This document shows positions 7,484 to 7,940 of a stretch of DNA of 7,940 nt, in pieces; positions within the stretch are counted from its first letter, which is position 1, and the number at the start of each line of letters is the position of its first letter. The notes under the pieces were generated by a model. The model did not search any database, had not been told where the DNA came from, and saw only the letters and a list, made by a program, of their open reading frames with translations. The stretch is from Bacteroidota bacterium. GTDB taxonomy: Bacteria > Bacteroidota > Bacteroidia > Chitinophagales > Chitinophagaceae. The stretch covers positions 1-7,940 of the forward strand of contig JAEYVW010000382.1 in NCBI GenBank assembly GCA_023429365.1, read 5' to 3'. The position numbers and the translations under genes are program-made.

Positions 7484-7940
7484 ATGCGGAACAAAACTAA
7501 ACGATTGACCGTAGCGCAGGCGACCATTGAGTTTCTGCAGAACCAGTTCGTAGAATCCGATGGTGTGGAAACACTATTCTTTGCTGGTTGTTTTGGCATT
7601 TTCGGACATGGGAATGTAGGAGGTATTGGCCAGGCCTTATTCCAAAATCCCACTTTCAGATATTACCAGTCAAGGAACGAGCAGGCAATGGTGCATACTG
7701 CAATTGCTTATGCGAAAGTGAAGAATCGCCTGGGTGCATTTGTGTGTACCAGTTCCATTGGACCCGGAGCCACGAATATGATAACCGGCGCCGCTACAGC
7801 AACCATTAACCGTCTGCCGGTACTTCTGATACCCGGAGATATCTTTTCCACGCGCTCGGTGGATCCCGTATTGCAACAACTCGAATATCCGTACAGTAAC
7901 GATATTTCGGTTAATGATTGTTTTAAACCTGTTTCGAAGT
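7484..7940 (+). CDS. iolD: 3D-(3,5/4)-trihydroxycyclohexane-1,2-dione hydrolase (IolD), 3' truncated by window
   Basis: Only the first 152 codons are present and the frame runs open to the window end; full IolD is about 600-650 residues. IolD is a thiamine-diphosphate enzyme that hydrolyses the ring of trihydroxycyclohexane-1,2-dione to give 5-deoxy-glucuronate, the IolB substrate. The visible part is the N-terminal pyrimidine-binding domain: RLTVAQATIEFLQ (7-19), FGIFGHGNVGGIGQAL (37-52), YQSRNEQAMVH (61-71) whose Glu66 is the expected cofactor-activating glutamate, and SIGPGATNM (91-99). The FGIFGHGNV motif distinguishes IolD from acetolactate synthase-type relatives. The ATG at 7484 is the first possible ATG because an in-frame TAA lies at 7472-7474. 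It sits 26 bp after the iolC stop, in an AT-rich gap with no clear promoter or Shine-Dalgarno, so it is probably in the same operon. The ThDP-binding C-terminal domain lies beyond the window. Confidence 0.97.
   Translation, partial: MRNKTKRLTVAQATIEFLQNQFVESDGVETLFFAGCFGIFGHGNVGGIGQALFQNPTFRYYQSRNEQAMVHTAIAYAKVKNRLGAFVCTSSIGPGATNMITGAATATINRLPVLLIPGDIFSTRSVDPVLQQLEYPYSNDISVNDCFKPVSK

Noticed and set aside
7588..7809. Plus-strand 73-codon frame near the window end
   Set aside because: It is out of frame inside iolD, whose own frame carries clear family motifs across the same bases.
1..7940. CRISPR arrays, tRNA or rRNA genes, insertion sequences, phage genes
   Set aside because: No spaced direct repeats, tRNA-like folds, transposase-like frames or terminal inverted repeats were seen by eye; coding covers nearly the whole window.

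Overview
The window looks like chromosomal DNA from a Bacteroidota bacterium, probably a soil- or plant-associated lineage such as Sphingobacteriia or Chitinophagia (the lineage is inferred). The main evidence is an adjacent SusC/SusD pair, which is a hallmark of that phylum. Supporting evidence is an A-rich rather than GGAGG-type leader before susD and moderate GC content. All seven genes lie on the + strand with short gaps or 4-bp overlaps, so the region reads as one directional cluster.

Layout: (1) 1-1988, the C-terminal part of a SusC-type TonB-dependent outer-membrane transporter, cut by the window start. (2) 2000-3694, a complete SusD-type surface lipoprotein. (3) 3695-3809, a 115-bp intergenic stretch with a near-perfect 34-bp palindrome followed by a T-rich run, likely a terminator or attenuator. 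(4) 3810-4586, a small exported PI-PLC/GDPD-superfamily phosphodiesterase-like protein. (5) 4622-5569, a class II aldolase, probably IolJ. (6) 5566-6447, IolB. (7) 6444-7457, IolC. (8) 7484-7940, the N-terminal 152 codons of IolD, cut by the window end.

The four downstream genes encode consecutive steps of myo-inositol catabolism. IolD opens the ring of trihydroxycyclohexanedione to give 5-deoxy-glucuronate. IolB isomerises this to 2-deoxy-5-keto-gluconate, IolC phosphorylates that, and IolJ cleaves the product to dihydroxyacetone phosphate and malonate semialdehyde. iolG, iolE and iolA are not in the window and may lie beyond its 3' end or elsewhere.

The most interesting feature is the arrangement. 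A SusCD importer and an exported phosphodiesterase-like enzyme sit directly upstream of a cytoplasmic inositol pathway. This suggests a locus that captures an inositol-containing molecule, such as a phosphoinositide head group, glycerophosphoinositol or an inositol glycoside, releases inositol in the periplasm and degrades it. The individual families are well known. The substrate and the functional link between the two halves are inferred, and the hairpin after susD could instead mark a boundary between separate transcription units.
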